DNA of 64,000 nt from Viridibacterium sediminicola (lineage in GTDB: Bacteria > Pseudomonadota > Gammaproteobacteria > Burkholderiales > Rhodocyclaceae). The translations under genes and the position numbers were made by a program. Where the stretch lies: NCBI RefSeq assembly GCF_039631295.1, contig NZ_JBDIVE010000008.1, forward strand, positions 124,001 to 188,000, in the 5' to 3' direction. Below, piece by piece: positions 8,659-17,149 of the stretch (within the stretch, counting starts at the first letter, position 1; the number at the start of each line of letters is the position of its first letter). Under the pieces are notes generated by a model that did not search any database, had not been told where the DNA came from, and worked only from the letters and a program-made list of their open reading frames with translations.

Positions 8659-9646
8659 GCTGCGCCTCCGCATGGGCGAACAGCGCCAGCGTCTGCAGAC
8701 AGAGCAGGTAGTGGCTGGCGTCCTGTGCGGCGTCCAGCTGTACGCCGGGCAGCTGCAGGCTCACCCGCAGCTGCGCCGTTTGCGCTTGCAGCAGCCATTG
8801 GCAGAGCTGGGACAGGCGTGCTTCGACATCCAGCGCGGCGGGGAGCTGCTGCCAGCTGAGCGCGAGCTCGGCGTAATCGAGTGGCGTGAAGTGCTTGACC
8901 AGCAGGGTGCCGTCGCGCGCCGTGCGGCGCCAGGCGATGCGCCCGGGCGGGTCGCCTGGACGATGTTCGCGCAGGCCGGCGAATTCCTCCTCGGCGAGCG
9001 CCAGCGGCTGGCGGGCATCCTGCTGGCCGCTGGCGCCACCGCTGGGCAGGGGCAGATCGCCCGCCGGCTGCGGATAGACGAGCAGCTGCGCATCCGGCTC
9101 GATATAGCTCCAGGCGCGCACCCAGCCCAGCGGATAGCGCGTCTCGATTCGCAGTCGCCCGGCGCGCAGCCAGCCACGCCGCTGCGCCGGCAGCGCCATC
9201 GGCGAGGCGAGCGTGCCGCTGTGGTCTATGCTCAGGCGTTCGCTGCCGGCCGCATCGAAAATCTGCAGGGCATAGCGGCGCTGTTCGCGCGGGCAATCGA
9301 GCTGTACGCGGAATTCCGCCATCTCGCCGGCAAAGCAGGGCTCGCCGGGCTTGAGGTGGATGCGCAGGCCGACCAGGTTATGCCAGGTGGCGAGGATGTG
9401 CGCCACGCCGCTGCCAGCAATCAGGAAGGTGAAGGCATAGCCCAGCGAGAGGTTGTAATTGATCGCCGCCAGCAGCATCACCACCAGCATCACTACCACG
9501 CCGAGGCCGGCTGCGGTAGGCATGACATAGACGCGGCGCTGCGGCAACACGATCGGTTGCCGCTCGGGTCCGGGCACGCGCTGCATGAGGCGGCGCGCGC
9601 GCTCACGCCAGGCGTTCAGGTGCTTGTTGAGGCCAAGTGCAGACAC
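8651..9646 (-). CDS. DUF58 domain protein of the MoxR-TgpA cluster
   Basis: 331 aa, GTG start at 9646, 7 bp after the moxR stop. Two membrane helices near residues 40-85 (GLGVVVMLVVMLLAAINYN, then SLGYAFTFLIAGSGVAHILA), followed by a soluble part containing the DUF58 block (EFAGLREHRPGDPPGRIAWR, then RDGTLLVKHF) at about residues 215-250. DUF58 proteins are standard partners of MoxR ATPases and transglutaminase-core membrane proteins. Function is not established; proposed to couple ATPase-driven remodelling to an envelope process (inference). Confidence 0.9.
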   Translation of the reverse strand: MSALGLNKHLNAWRERARRLMQRVPGPERQPIVLPQRRVYVMPTAAGLGVVVMLVVMLLAAINYNLSLGYAFTFLIAGSGVAHILATWHNLVGLRIHLKPGEPCFAGEMAEFRVQLDCPREQRRYALQIFDAAGSERLSIDHSGTLASPMALPAQRRGWLRAGRLRIETRYPLGWVRAWSYIEPDAQLLVYPQPAGDLPLPSGGASGQQDARQPLALAEEEFAGLREHRPGDPPGRIAWRRTARDGTLLVKHFTPLDYAELALSWQQLPAALDVEARLSQLCQWLLQAQTAQLRVSLQLPGVQLDAAQDASHYLLCLQTLALFAHAEAQHD

Positions 9647-9653
9647 GTGCGGC

Positions 9654-10595
9654 TCAGGGCAGGGCGACGGCTTCGATCAGTTGCCGCACGCGGGCACCAG
9701 CACCGGCACCCGCGCCTTGCAGGCGGTGGCCGGCGACGCTGGGCAGCACGGCCTGCACATCGTCCGGCAAGACGTGATCGCGCCCGGCCAGCAGCGCCCA
9801 GGCGCGGGCTGCGGCGAGCAGGCCGATGCCGCTGCGCGGGCTCAAGCCTTGCGCCACGCCGGCCATGCTGCGGCTGGCAGCAAGCAGGCCTTGCACGTAG
9901 TCGAGCAGGCGTTCGCCGACATGCACGCTGCTGCAGGCGCGCTGCATGACGAGCAGCTGCTCGGCCGAGCACAGGGGCTGCAGCTGCACCAGCAGTTCGC
10001 GGCGGCTTTGCCCGGCGAGCAAGGCACGCTCGGCCACCGCATCCGGCAGGCCGATGCTGATGCGCATCAGGAAGCGGTCGAGCTGCGATTCGGGCAGCGC
10101 GAAGGTGCCGATCTGGTGCGAGGGATTCTGCGTGGCGATGACGAAGAAGGGCTCGGGCAGCGCATGCGCCTTGCCATCGACGCTGACCTGCTGTTCTTCC
10201 ATCGCTTCAAGCAGGGCGCTCTGTGTTTTCGGCGTGCTGCGATTGATTTCGTCGGCCAGCAGCACTTGCGAAAAGATCGGCCCCGGATGGAAGCGGAACA
10301 CCTGCTCGCGCGCATCGAAGATCGACACGCCGAGCAGGTCGGCGGGCAGCAGATCGCTGGTGAATTGCACGCGCTGGAAGCGCAGGCCCAGGGTCACCGC
10401 CAGGGCGTGGGCGAGGGTGGTTTTGCCGACGCCTGGCTGGTCTTCGATCAGCAGATGGCCACGGGCCAGCAGGCAGGCCAGCGCCAGGCGCAAAGGTTGC
10501 GGCTTGCCGAGCACGATCTGCTCGAGCTGGGCGAGGATCTGGCTGGCCAGCTGACTGCTGTGGGCGATATCGGCGTGCTGGGGACCTGCGTTCAT
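9654..10595 (-). CDS. MoxR-family AAA+ ATPase
   Basis: 313 aa from ATG 10595; the frame continues upstream to 10838 but that stretch has no family similarity and covers the intergenic region. Walker A DQPGVGKTT at 52-60, Walker B with LLADEINRS at about 116-124, sensor 1 ATQNP, and the MoxR-specific LPESQLDRFLMRI block. MoxR ATPases act as chaperone-like remodelling factors for partner proteins. First gene of a tight minus-strand operon with DUF58, tgpA and mltB, and divergent from the FeS flavoprotein at 10771 over a 175 bp gap. Confidence 0.93.
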   Translation of the reverse strand: MNAGPQHADIAHSSQLASQILAQLEQIVLGKPQPLRLALACLLARGHLLIEDQPGVGKTTLAHALAVTLGLRFQRVQFTSDLLPADLLGVSIFDAREQVFRFHPGPIFSQVLLADEINRSTPKTQSALLEAMEEQQVSVDGKAHALPEPFFVIATQNPSHQIGTFALPESQLDRFLMRISIGLPDAVAERALLAGQSRRELLVQLQPLCSAEQLLVMQRACSSVHVGERLLDYVQGLLAASRSMAGVAQGLSPRSGIGLLAAARAWALLAGRDHVLPDDVQAVLPSVAGHRLQGAGAGAGARVRQLIEAVALP

Positions 10596-10770
10596 GGATG
10601 AAACCCTGTTTGTGTGGCGGGATGAAAACTGCATGGGCTGCGCGTGGCGCATGGCAATTTTCAGGATTATTGACCATGAGCAGAAACTATGGGGGCTTCC
10701 CGGCCTACTGTGGCTGCGCCTTCCGCTGAGCGGAGGCCCAGACATGCGCCAGTTTGCCGGAGACAAGAGA

Positions 10771-12384
10771 ATGAACAACCCCTTTGCCAGCAGGCAGCCT
10801 GCCCCACCAGCGTCGCTCATCGCTGACCGTGGCCTCAAACCCAGTTATGTCAAACGCTTGCCGCCCTGTAATGGCGTCTGTCCGGCCGGCGAGGATACGC
10901 AAGCCTGGCTGGCCTTTGCCAGCAAGGGCGAATACGAGACGGCCTGGCGCGTGCTGACCGCGCAGAACCCGCTGCCGGCAGTGATGGGCCGCGTTTGCTA
11001 TCACCCCTGCGAGGGCGCTTGCAATCGCGGCAAGCTCGACGAAGCGGTGGGCATCAATTCGGTCGAACGCTTCCTCGGCGATGAGGCGATCAAGCACGAC
11101 TGGCAGTTTGCCTTGCCCGAGCAGGAATCGGGCAAGCATGTGCTGGTGGTCGGCGCGGGGCCCTCGGGCCTGGCTGCCGCCTACCATCTGCGCCGTCTCG
11201 GGCATCGGGTGACGATTCGCGAGGCCGGCCCGCTGGCGGGCGGCATGATGCGCTTTGGCATTCCCAAATACCGCCTGCCGCGCGAAGTGCTCGAAGCCGA
11301 GGTGCAGCGCATCGTCAAGATGGGCGTCAAGCTTGAACTCAATACCAAGGTCGAACGCATTCTCGACGCCATGAAGGAAGGTTTCGACGCCGCCTTCCTG
11401 GCCGTCGGCGCACACATCGCCAAGCGCACCAGCATTCCGGCCGGTACGTCGGCACGCATCCTCGACGCGGTGTCGGTGCTGCGCAGCATGGAGGGCGAGG
11501 AGATGCCGATGCTCGGCCGCCGCGTGGTGGTCTATGGCGGCGGCAATACCGCGATTGACGTGGCGCGCACCGCCAAGCGCCTGGGCGCCACCGAGGCGAT
11601 CATCGTCTATCGGCGCACCCGCGACAAAATGCCGGCGCATGATTTCGAGGTCGAAGAGGCGCTGCAGGAAGGCGTCATGATGAAGTGGCTGTCGACCATC
11701 AAGGAAGTCGGCGAAGGCGCCATCACCGTCGAAAAGGTAGTGCTCGATGAGAGCGGCAAGGCCGTGCCGACCGGCGAATTCGAGACCCTGGCGGCTGACT
11801 CGGTGGTGCTGGCGCTGGGCCAGGATGTCGATTTGTCCCTGCTCGACGAGGTGCCTGGCCTGAGCATCAAAAATGGCAGTGTGGAAGTGGCGGAAAACAT
11901 GATGACCGGCTACCCGGGCATCTTCGCCGGCGGTGACATGGTGCCGTCGGAGCGCACGGTGACGGTTGGTGTCGGCCACGGCAAGCTGGCGGCCCGTCAT
12001 ATCGACGCCTGGCTGCGCGGCGTCAAGCATGTGGTTGCGCCGCGAGCCGAGATGGCCTCGCTCGACAAGCTCAATACCTGGTACTACAGCGATGCGCCGC
12101 AGTCGGTGCGGCCGATGCTCGATGTGCTGCGCCGGCAGAGCACGTTTGACGAGGTACAGGGCGGGCTCGATAGCGAGACGGCGCTGTTCGAGGCGCGGCG
12201 CTGCATGTCCTGCGGCAACTGCTTCGAATGCGACTGCTGCTACAACGTCTGCCCGACCCAGGCGGTGATCAAGCTCGGGCCGGGCAAGAAGTTCGAGTTC
12301 AATTACGAGGCCTGCAACAACTGCGGCCTCTGCGCGGGCGAGTGCCCCTGCGGCGCGATCAAGAACGAGCTGGTCGGCGCTTGA
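10771..12384 (+). CDS. GltD-like FAD/NAD(P) oxidoreductase with C-terminal 2[4Fe-4S] ferredoxin domain
   Basis: 537 aa from ATG 10771 with GGAGACAAG upstream; the longer frame back to 10594 is probably leader. N-terminal FeS-type cysteines (33, 37, 76, 80, 84) as in the small subunit of glutamate synthase and dihydropyrimidine dehydrogenase; FAD-binding GAGPSGLAAAY at 128-138; NADPH-binding GGGNTAIDVAR at 256-266. The last 65 residues carry two clusters (CMSCGNCFECDCC...CP and CNNCGLCAGECPCGAI). No gltB-like large subunit or 2-oxoacid:ferredoxin oxidoreductase lies nearby, so it may move electrons between NADPH and ferredoxin or serve an unlinked partner (inference). It is not classical GltD, which lacks this tail. 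Confidence 0.85.
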   Translation: MNNPFASRQPAPPASLIADRGLKPSYVKRLPPCNGVCPAGEDTQAWLAFASKGEYETAWRVLTAQNPLPAVMGRVCYHPCEGACNRGKLDEAVGINSVERFLGDEAIKHDWQFALPEQESGKHVLVVGAGPSGLAAAYHLRRLGHRVTIREAGPLAGGMMRFGIPKYRLPREVLEAEVQRIVKMGVKLELNTKVERILDAMKEGFDAAFLAVGAHIAKRTSIPAGTSARILDAVSVLRSMEGEEMPMLGRRVVVYGGGNTAIDVARTAKRLGATEAIIVYRRTRDKMPAHDFEVEEALQEGVMMKWLSTIKEVGEGAITVEKVVLDESGKAVPTGEFETLAADSVVLALGQDVDLSLLDEVPGLSIKNGSVEVAENMMTGYPGIFAGGDMVPSERTVTVGVGHGKLAARHIDAWLRGVKHVVAPRAEMASLDKLNTWYYSDAPQSVRPMLDVLRRQSTFDEVQGGLDSETALFEARRCMSCGNCFECDCCYNVCPTQAVIKLGPGKKFEFNYEACNNCGLCAGECPCGAIKNELVGA

Positions 12385-12395
12385 GCTTTGCCCTG

Positions 12396-12423
12396 CGCCG
12401 CAGACCGCATCAGGGCTGCGGCG
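12396..12423. terminator. Weak bidirectional hairpin between convergent genes
   Basis: CGCCGCAG/CTGCGGCG, 8 bp arms with a 12 nt loop, spanning the short gap between the convergent flavoprotein and MFS genes. GCCCTG/CAGGGC offers an alternative pairing. No T-tract. Confidence 0.3.
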
Positions 12424-13639
12424 GCTGACCGAGGCGCTGGCGCCGGGTCAGTTCGGGGAAGCTGCGCATCCACACGGCGACCACCACCAGGGTGCCGATG
12501 CCGCCGACCAGGACTGACCACACCGCGCCCCACCAGGCGGCGGTGACGCCGGACTCGAATTCGCCGAGCTGGTTGGAAGCGCCGATGAAGATCGAATTGA
12601 CCGCGCTGACGCGGCCACGCATGTCGTCCGGCGTTTCCAGCTGCACCAGGGACTGACGGATCACCACGCTGATCATGTCGGCGATGCCGGTGACGAACAG
12701 CGCCGCCAGCGACAGCACGAAGGAATGCGACAGCGCGAAGATGATGGTGCCGACGCCGAAGATCGCCACGGCGCCGAACATGATCTTGCCGACATTGCGC
12801 TCGAAGGGGTGACGGGTCAGCCAGATCGAGGTGAGCAAGGCGCCTGCCGCCGGTGCGCCACGCAACATGCCCAGCCCGAGCGGGCCGACCATCAGCACAT
12901 CGCGCGCAAAGATCGGCAGCAGCGCCGTGGCGCCGCCGAGCAACACGGCAAACAGATCCAGCGAAATGGCGCCGAGCACGGCCTTGCGATGCCAGATGAA
13001 TTGCACCCCGGCAAACAGGCTCTGCAAGCTCACCGGCTCGCGTCTGAGCGTTTGTTGCTGTTCCAGACGCATCAGCCAGAAACAGCCGGCCGACACCAGC
13101 GAGAGCAGCGCGCACAGCGCATACACCACGCTGGCACCCAGGGCATACAGCAGGCCGCCGAGTGCCGGGCCGACGATGATTGCGAACTGTGTGCCGGATG
13201 AGGCAAGTGCCAGCGCACGCGGCAAGTGCTGTGTTGGCACGGTCAGCGGTGCCAGCGCTTGCTGGGTCGGCAACTGGAAGGCCTTGGCGGTGCCGATCAG
13301 GAAGGAGCAGATGAGGATCAGCTCGCGATTGATCCAGTGCTCATGCGTGCTCAGCAGCAGCACGCCGACCAGCAGCACTTGCAGTGTCAGGCACAGGCTG
13401 AGGATCAGGCGCCGTTCGTAGCGATCAGCCACATGACCGACCACCAGGGTGAACAACAGTGCCGGCGCAAACTGCACCAGGCCGACCAGGCCCAGATCCA
13501 TCGCGCTGTTGGTCAGATCGTACATCTGCCAGCCGATGGCCACGGCCAGCATGTTGTTGGCCATCGAGGTGAAAACGCGCCCCAGCCAGAACAGCAGGAA
13601 GGGGCGATGCTGGAATAGAGGGAAGTCCTGGCCTGCCAC
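12410..13639 (-). CDS. MFS transporter, EntS-like (MFS_3) exporter family
   Basis: 409 aa with about 12 predicted membrane segments. N-terminal block RPFLLFWLGRVFTSMANNML and the loop GHVADRYERR (MFS signature between helices 2 and 3) are typical of the EntS/MFS_3 group of exporters. GTG start at 13639, only 5 bp after the stop of the DUF4962 gene, so it is co-transcribed and probably translationally coupled with that lyase-like protein. A role in moving oligosaccharides is suggested only by this context; the family as a whole exports siderophores, drugs and small metabolites. Confidence 0.85.
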   Translation of the reverse strand: MAGQDFPLFQHRPFLLFWLGRVFTSMANNMLAVAIGWQMYDLTNSAMDLGLVGLVQFAPALLFTLVVGHVADRYERRLILSLCLTLQVLLVGVLLLSTHEHWINRELILICSFLIGTAKAFQLPTQQALAPLTVPTQHLPRALALASSGTQFAIIVGPALGGLLYALGASVVYALCALLSLVSAGCFWLMRLEQQQTLRREPVSLQSLFAGVQFIWHRKAVLGAISLDLFAVLLGGATALLPIFARDVLMVGPLGLGMLRGAPAAGALLTSIWLTRHPFERNVGKIMFGAVAIFGVGTIIFALSHSFVLSLAALFVTGIADMISVVIRQSLVQLETPDDMRGRVSAVNSIFIGASNQLGEFESGVTAAWWGAVWSVLVGGIGTLVVVAVWMRSFPELTRRQRLGQPPQP

Positions 13640-13644
13640 AGTGT

Positions 13645-16095
13645 TCAGAATTTGAAGTCCAGCAGTGAGCCGCTTTCGCGCTGGGTGATCGTGATGCGGC
13701 GGGTTTGCGGCGACAGGTCGAACACGATCTGGTTGTTGTCCGAGTCATAGCGCCAGTCCGCCGGATTGACGCCGGTGACGCTGCGCGGTGCCGTGGCCTG
13801 GCTGACGCGCAGGGTGGTCGCCTGCGGCTGGCTGATGTCCAGGGTGATGATCTTGCCTTTGAGGCTGATGTCGATATCCAGCGGACGATCTGCGTCCAGG
13901 CTCAGCCAGTTCGATTTGAGGCGCCGTGCGGCAACGACCACCAGCTGCGCTTCCTGTTCGTCACGTTTGCCGATCCAGCCGGCTGCGCCGTCGATCTCGA
14001 TGCCCTCGGCACGGATGCGCTGTTCGTCCTGGCGTGCGATGTAGACGCGATCTTCCTTGCCATCGCGGGTCAGCGCCAGGGCAAAGCCGCGCGAAGCGGG
14101 CAGGCTGCGCGCACTGGCGTCTTCCGCCGAGACATCCGCACGGTGCGGATAGAGCAGGCTGAAGAAAGCTTGATCGCGCGCGGCATTGAGGGTGCTGGCG
14201 CTCACATGCCATTCATTGGGCATGCGTTGTTCGTAGCCCGGCGCGACCGGCGGTGTGAAAGCATCGGTCTGCTTGAAGGCAAGCTGGCCCGGTGCCGGCC
14301 AGAACAGTTGCACATCGAGGCGCGCCGCGTTGCGAGCGATGCCGATGCTGTTATGGCTTGCGTCGATGTTCATCTTGTCACGCGCGTGCAGCAGCCACTG
14401 GAATTGCGCCGGCGCTTTGGCACTCAGCTCATCGAGCATCACGAAGTAGCGCTTGTCCACGAAGAACACATGGCGCAATGCCTGATTGGCCTGCTGGCTG
14501 TAGGCCTCGCGTGCGTCGCCGGTGGTGAAGGTGAAATGCTCACCCTGCACAAAGCGCGTAATGCGCCCGCGGGCCGCGGCCGACTTGATCGGCTGCCCCT
14601 CGCCATTGATCAGGATGGCGTTCTTGGCGGCGGTGCTGCGCGTCCAGCCCTTGTGGTGCGGGCTGTCGTACCACTCGCGATAGCCCGAGGAGATCGCCAG
14701 CGGCTCGCCGAAGGCATTGATCACAAAGCTGTTCTGGTCGGCAAAGCTGTGGCTGGCCGAGCCGTAAGGGCTGGACTTGAAGCCGAGCATGATGTCGTTG
14801 GCCTTGTCGCCAAAGTTCGAGTGCATCGCCACCCAGCCAATATCGTCGAAATAGCGGCTGGCCGGCAAAGCCTTGAGGCCGATCTCCTGCAGGCTGGTGC
14901 GGCGCGTGCGGAACACCTGCAAGAGGGTGTCGATGGCATTGAATTCGTAGTAGCTGAAGCCGCTCGGGTAACGCGGATTGAGCGTGTGGGCGTAGCCGTA
15001 GAGATAAGGGTCTTGCAGCAACAAGGCGAACTTCTCGACCAGCATGGCCATGCTCGGCGAGGGCGCCATCACATTGGTCAGGTCGCCAAAGGAGCTGGCC
15101 GCGTAAGGCTGCTGGAAGTAGCTGGCAAACCACGCCGTGTTGCGGAAGAAGGGACGCTGCAAAACATCGTCGAAGCCCAGCAGTTGCATCGCTTCGAGAA
15201 AGCGCAGGTGCTGGGTCATGCCGGTGGACCAGTAGTTCAGGCCCTCGGCCCAGCCGCCTGCATCGCCGCCCCACACCGGGAACTGGCGCAGGTAATACTC
15301 ATAGCTCCAGGCCAGCCAGGCCGGCGCTGCGCTCGATTCGTGATACAGCGCCAGACCGCCCAGACCCAGGGTCGAGATGAAGCGCAGCGGATGGCTCAGC
15401 GAATTGTCGGGCGCACTCGGGCGGCTCAACGAGAACTTCGGCTGGATGCGATCAGCCAGCAGTTGCAGGCGTGCCGTCAGCGCTGCGCGAACCGTCGTGC
15501 GCTCTTCCGGCGTCAGCGCGTTCCAGGCCCAGTCGTAGGCGAAGATCATCGGCCGCAAGTGCTGGATGAACAGCTCGTCATTGGTGCGCAGCACTTCAGC
15601 ATCGATCTTCCAGCTGGCCAGATGCAGCAGCCAGCGTGCGGCTTCGCGGCCGTAGCGCTGTTCGCCGGTAAGCTGCCAGGCCAGCGCATAGCGCCAGGCC
15701 ATATTGCCGGTGTCGTTGGCAATGTTGTAACCCTCGCGCCAGGCTTGCGAGCCCTCTTGCGTGCCATTCGACACCGCCAGCGGCTGCGCCGGCAGCGCTT
15801 TGCCGTCGATGGCCGGAATCAGCTGCTTGAGCATGGTGCCGCCGTCACCTTCGCGCGGCAGCACCTGCGTGGCGAACTGTTTGAATGCGGATAGCTCCTC
15901 AGGTTTGAGCAGCAGGCGCGGATGCTGATCCTGCAGCTTGGCCGAGAAGACGGCGATGCGCGCCTTGACGATGTCGCCATCGGACTCAGCGGCTAGCGCA
16001 GCGTGTGAAGTCAGGAAAGTGAGACCGAGGGCCAGCAGCAACTGGCAGGCACGTAGCACGCGAGGCGCGCTGATCAGCATGGAGAGGGCGAGCAT
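13645..16095 (-). CDS. DUF4962/heparinase II-III-like secreted polysaccharide lyase candidate
   Basis: 816 aa from ATG 16095 (AAGGAAA 2-8 bp upstream; an ATG at 16125 adds ten residues). Signal peptide (LLLALGLTFLTSHAALAAES). The N-terminal 400 residues look like the alpha/alpha-toroid of DUF4962 proteins (WRYALAWQLTGEQRYGREAA, then LRPMIFAYDWAWNAL). The C-terminal half resembles the beta-sandwich heparinase II/III-like domain (SASHSFADQNSFVINAFGEP, with HSFADQ in the region where lyases have a catalytic His). Such proteins include alginate and related uronate lyases; the real substrate cannot be read here. Unlike most PUL enzymes it has no SusC/D or TonB receptor neighbour, only the coupled MFS gene downstream. 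Confidence 0.8.
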   Translation of the reverse strand: MLALSMLISAPRVLRACQLLLALGLTFLTSHAALAAESDGDIVKARIAVFSAKLQDQHPRLLLKPEELSAFKQFATQVLPREGDGGTMLKQLIPAIDGKALPAQPLAVSNGTQEGSQAWREGYNIANDTGNMAWRYALAWQLTGEQRYGREAARWLLHLASWKIDAEVLRTNDELFIQHLRPMIFAYDWAWNALTPEERTTVRAALTARLQLLADRIQPKFSLSRPSAPDNSLSHPLRFISTLGLGGLALYHESSAAPAWLAWSYEYYLRQFPVWGGDAGGWAEGLNYWSTGMTQHLRFLEAMQLLGFDDVLQRPFFRNTAWFASYFQQPYAASSFGDLTNVMAPSPSMAMLVEKFALLLQDPYLYGYAHTLNPRYPSGFSYYEFNAIDTLLQVFRTRRTSLQEIGLKALPASRYFDDIGWVAMHSNFGDKANDIMLGFKSSPYGSASHSFADQNSFVINAFGEPLAISSGYREWYDSPHHKGWTRSTAAKNAILINGEGQPIKSAAARGRITRFVQGEHFTFTTGDAREAYSQQANQALRHVFFVDKRYFVMLDELSAKAPAQFQWLLHARDKMNIDASHNSIGIARNAARLDVQLFWPAPGQLAFKQTDAFTPPVAPGYEQRMPNEWHVSASTLNAARDQAFFSLLYPHRADVSAEDASARSLPASRGFALALTRDGKEDRVYIARQDEQRIRAEGIEIDGAAGWIGKRDEQEAQLVVVAARRLKSNWLSLDADRPLDIDISLKGKIITLDISQPQATTLRVSQATAPRSVTGVNPADWRYDSDNNQIVFDLSPQTRRITITQRESGSLLDFKF

Positions 16096-16216
16096 GATTT
16101 CCTTGGTGTGCGAGCGGCGCAGCAATCAGGGCGCCGTGGCGCGCAGCCGTGATACGGGGGTCCGCAATATAGCATTCGTCCCTGTGCTGAAGGCGAAGTT
16201 CCATCAGGCTGGCGAC

Positions 16217-16666
16217 TCAATCGCCGGCCGGTGGCTGAAAACTCGGAAAGTCGGCAGCGTATTTGCCTATCCATTCGGTGGCGGCTGAATGGCCGTCGAG
16301 CAGCCGGCCTTCGCGACGCAGCACCTCGTTGCGATAGTGCTCGATGTGGCAGATCTGTTCGACCATGCGCGCCGCGTAGGCATCTTCCTCCTGCATGAAC
16401 TGGATCCCCAGCTCGTGCCGGCCATCGCACTGGCGGCACCACACCACACGGCCGGCCGCCTCGAAAGGCGGCGAGACGCAATCGATGCAGACATTGACCG
16501 GCGTGCCAATCTCCAGCGCGTACTCGATGCGACAGGCGAGGCCGCCGATGCAGACATCCTTGAGCGGCGCATGGCGTTGCTCGGCAACAGCCATGACCTT
16601 GATGCGGATCGGTATATCCGTGGGGTGGCGCAGATAAGCGCGTGGTCGTGGCGATGTGACGCCCAT
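16217..16666 (-). CDS. PilZ domain protein (c-di-GMP binding)
   Basis: 149 aa. The PilZ c-di-GMP signature is present: RAYLRHP (RxxxR) near residue 9 and DVCIGGLAC near residue 37, in the D/NxSxxG position but with Cys in place of Ser. The remaining strands of the barrel follow (VWCRQCDGRHELGIQFM). The protein probably acts alone or with an effector bound through its C-terminal helix. It stands by itself, 121 bp from the DUF4962 gene. A diguanylate cyclase sits at 59.7 kb in the same window, but no direct link can be drawn. Confidence 0.85.
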   Translation of the reverse strand: MGVTSPRPRAYLRHPTDIPIRIKVMAVAEQRHAPLKDVCIGGLACRIEYALEIGTPVNVCIDCVSPPFEAAGRVVWCRQCDGRHELGIQFMQEEDAYAARMVEQICHIEHYRNEVLRREGRLLDGHSAATEWIGKYAADFPSFQPPAGD

Positions 16667-16754
16667 GAACGGGATGTCTCGCAGGGAGAGGGAAGCGCAT
16701 TATGGCGGCATGCCAGGATTTTGAATATTGCTGTCAGCCCCAAGCCGCGCGGCC

Positions 16755-17147
16755 TCATTTCTCGCGCATTACCCCGTCCACATAGAACCAGCGCCCATCC
16801 TCCAACACGAAGCTGCTCAGCTCGTGCATGCGCTGGGCGCGGCCGCCAATGCGGAAGCGCGCCACGAATTCGACCTCGGCGCGCTCGCCCTGGGTTTTTG
16901 CGGCGAGTACCTGGAGGCCGATCCACTGCGCGGCATCGCCGCTCAGATCCAGCTCGGCCGGGCGCGTGCTGGGGTGCCAGCTGGCCAGCACATAGTCCGC
17001 CAGGCGCAAGGCGTAGGCGCTGTAGCGTGAGCGCATCAGCGCTTCGGCGCTGGCTGCCGGCGTGCCGGCGTGCAGCGGCGCGCAGCAGCTGGCATAGGGC
17101 CCCTTGCCGCAGGGGCACGCGGATGGGGTGTTGGTGCGAGGTTTCAT
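16755..17147 (-). CDS. ychJ: YchJ family (UPF0225) SEC-C motif protein
   Basis: 130 aa. The N terminus contains the SEC-C type zinc-binding cluster CPCGKGPYASCC at residues 11-22, followed by the UPF0225/YchJ domain with ALMRSRYSAYALRLADYVL. The molecular function is not established; SEC-C motifs bind zinc and often mediate contacts with ribosomes or SecB in other proteins. Starts 2 bp after the srkA stop, so the two form an operon. Confidence 0.9.
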   Translation of the reverse strand: MKPRTNTPSACPCGKGPYASCCAPLHAGTPAASAEALMRSRYSAYALRLADYVLASWHPSTRPAELDLSGDAAQWIGLQVLAAKTQGERAEVEFVARFRIGGRAQRMHELSSFVLEDGRWFYVDGVMREK

Positions 17148-17149
17148 GT

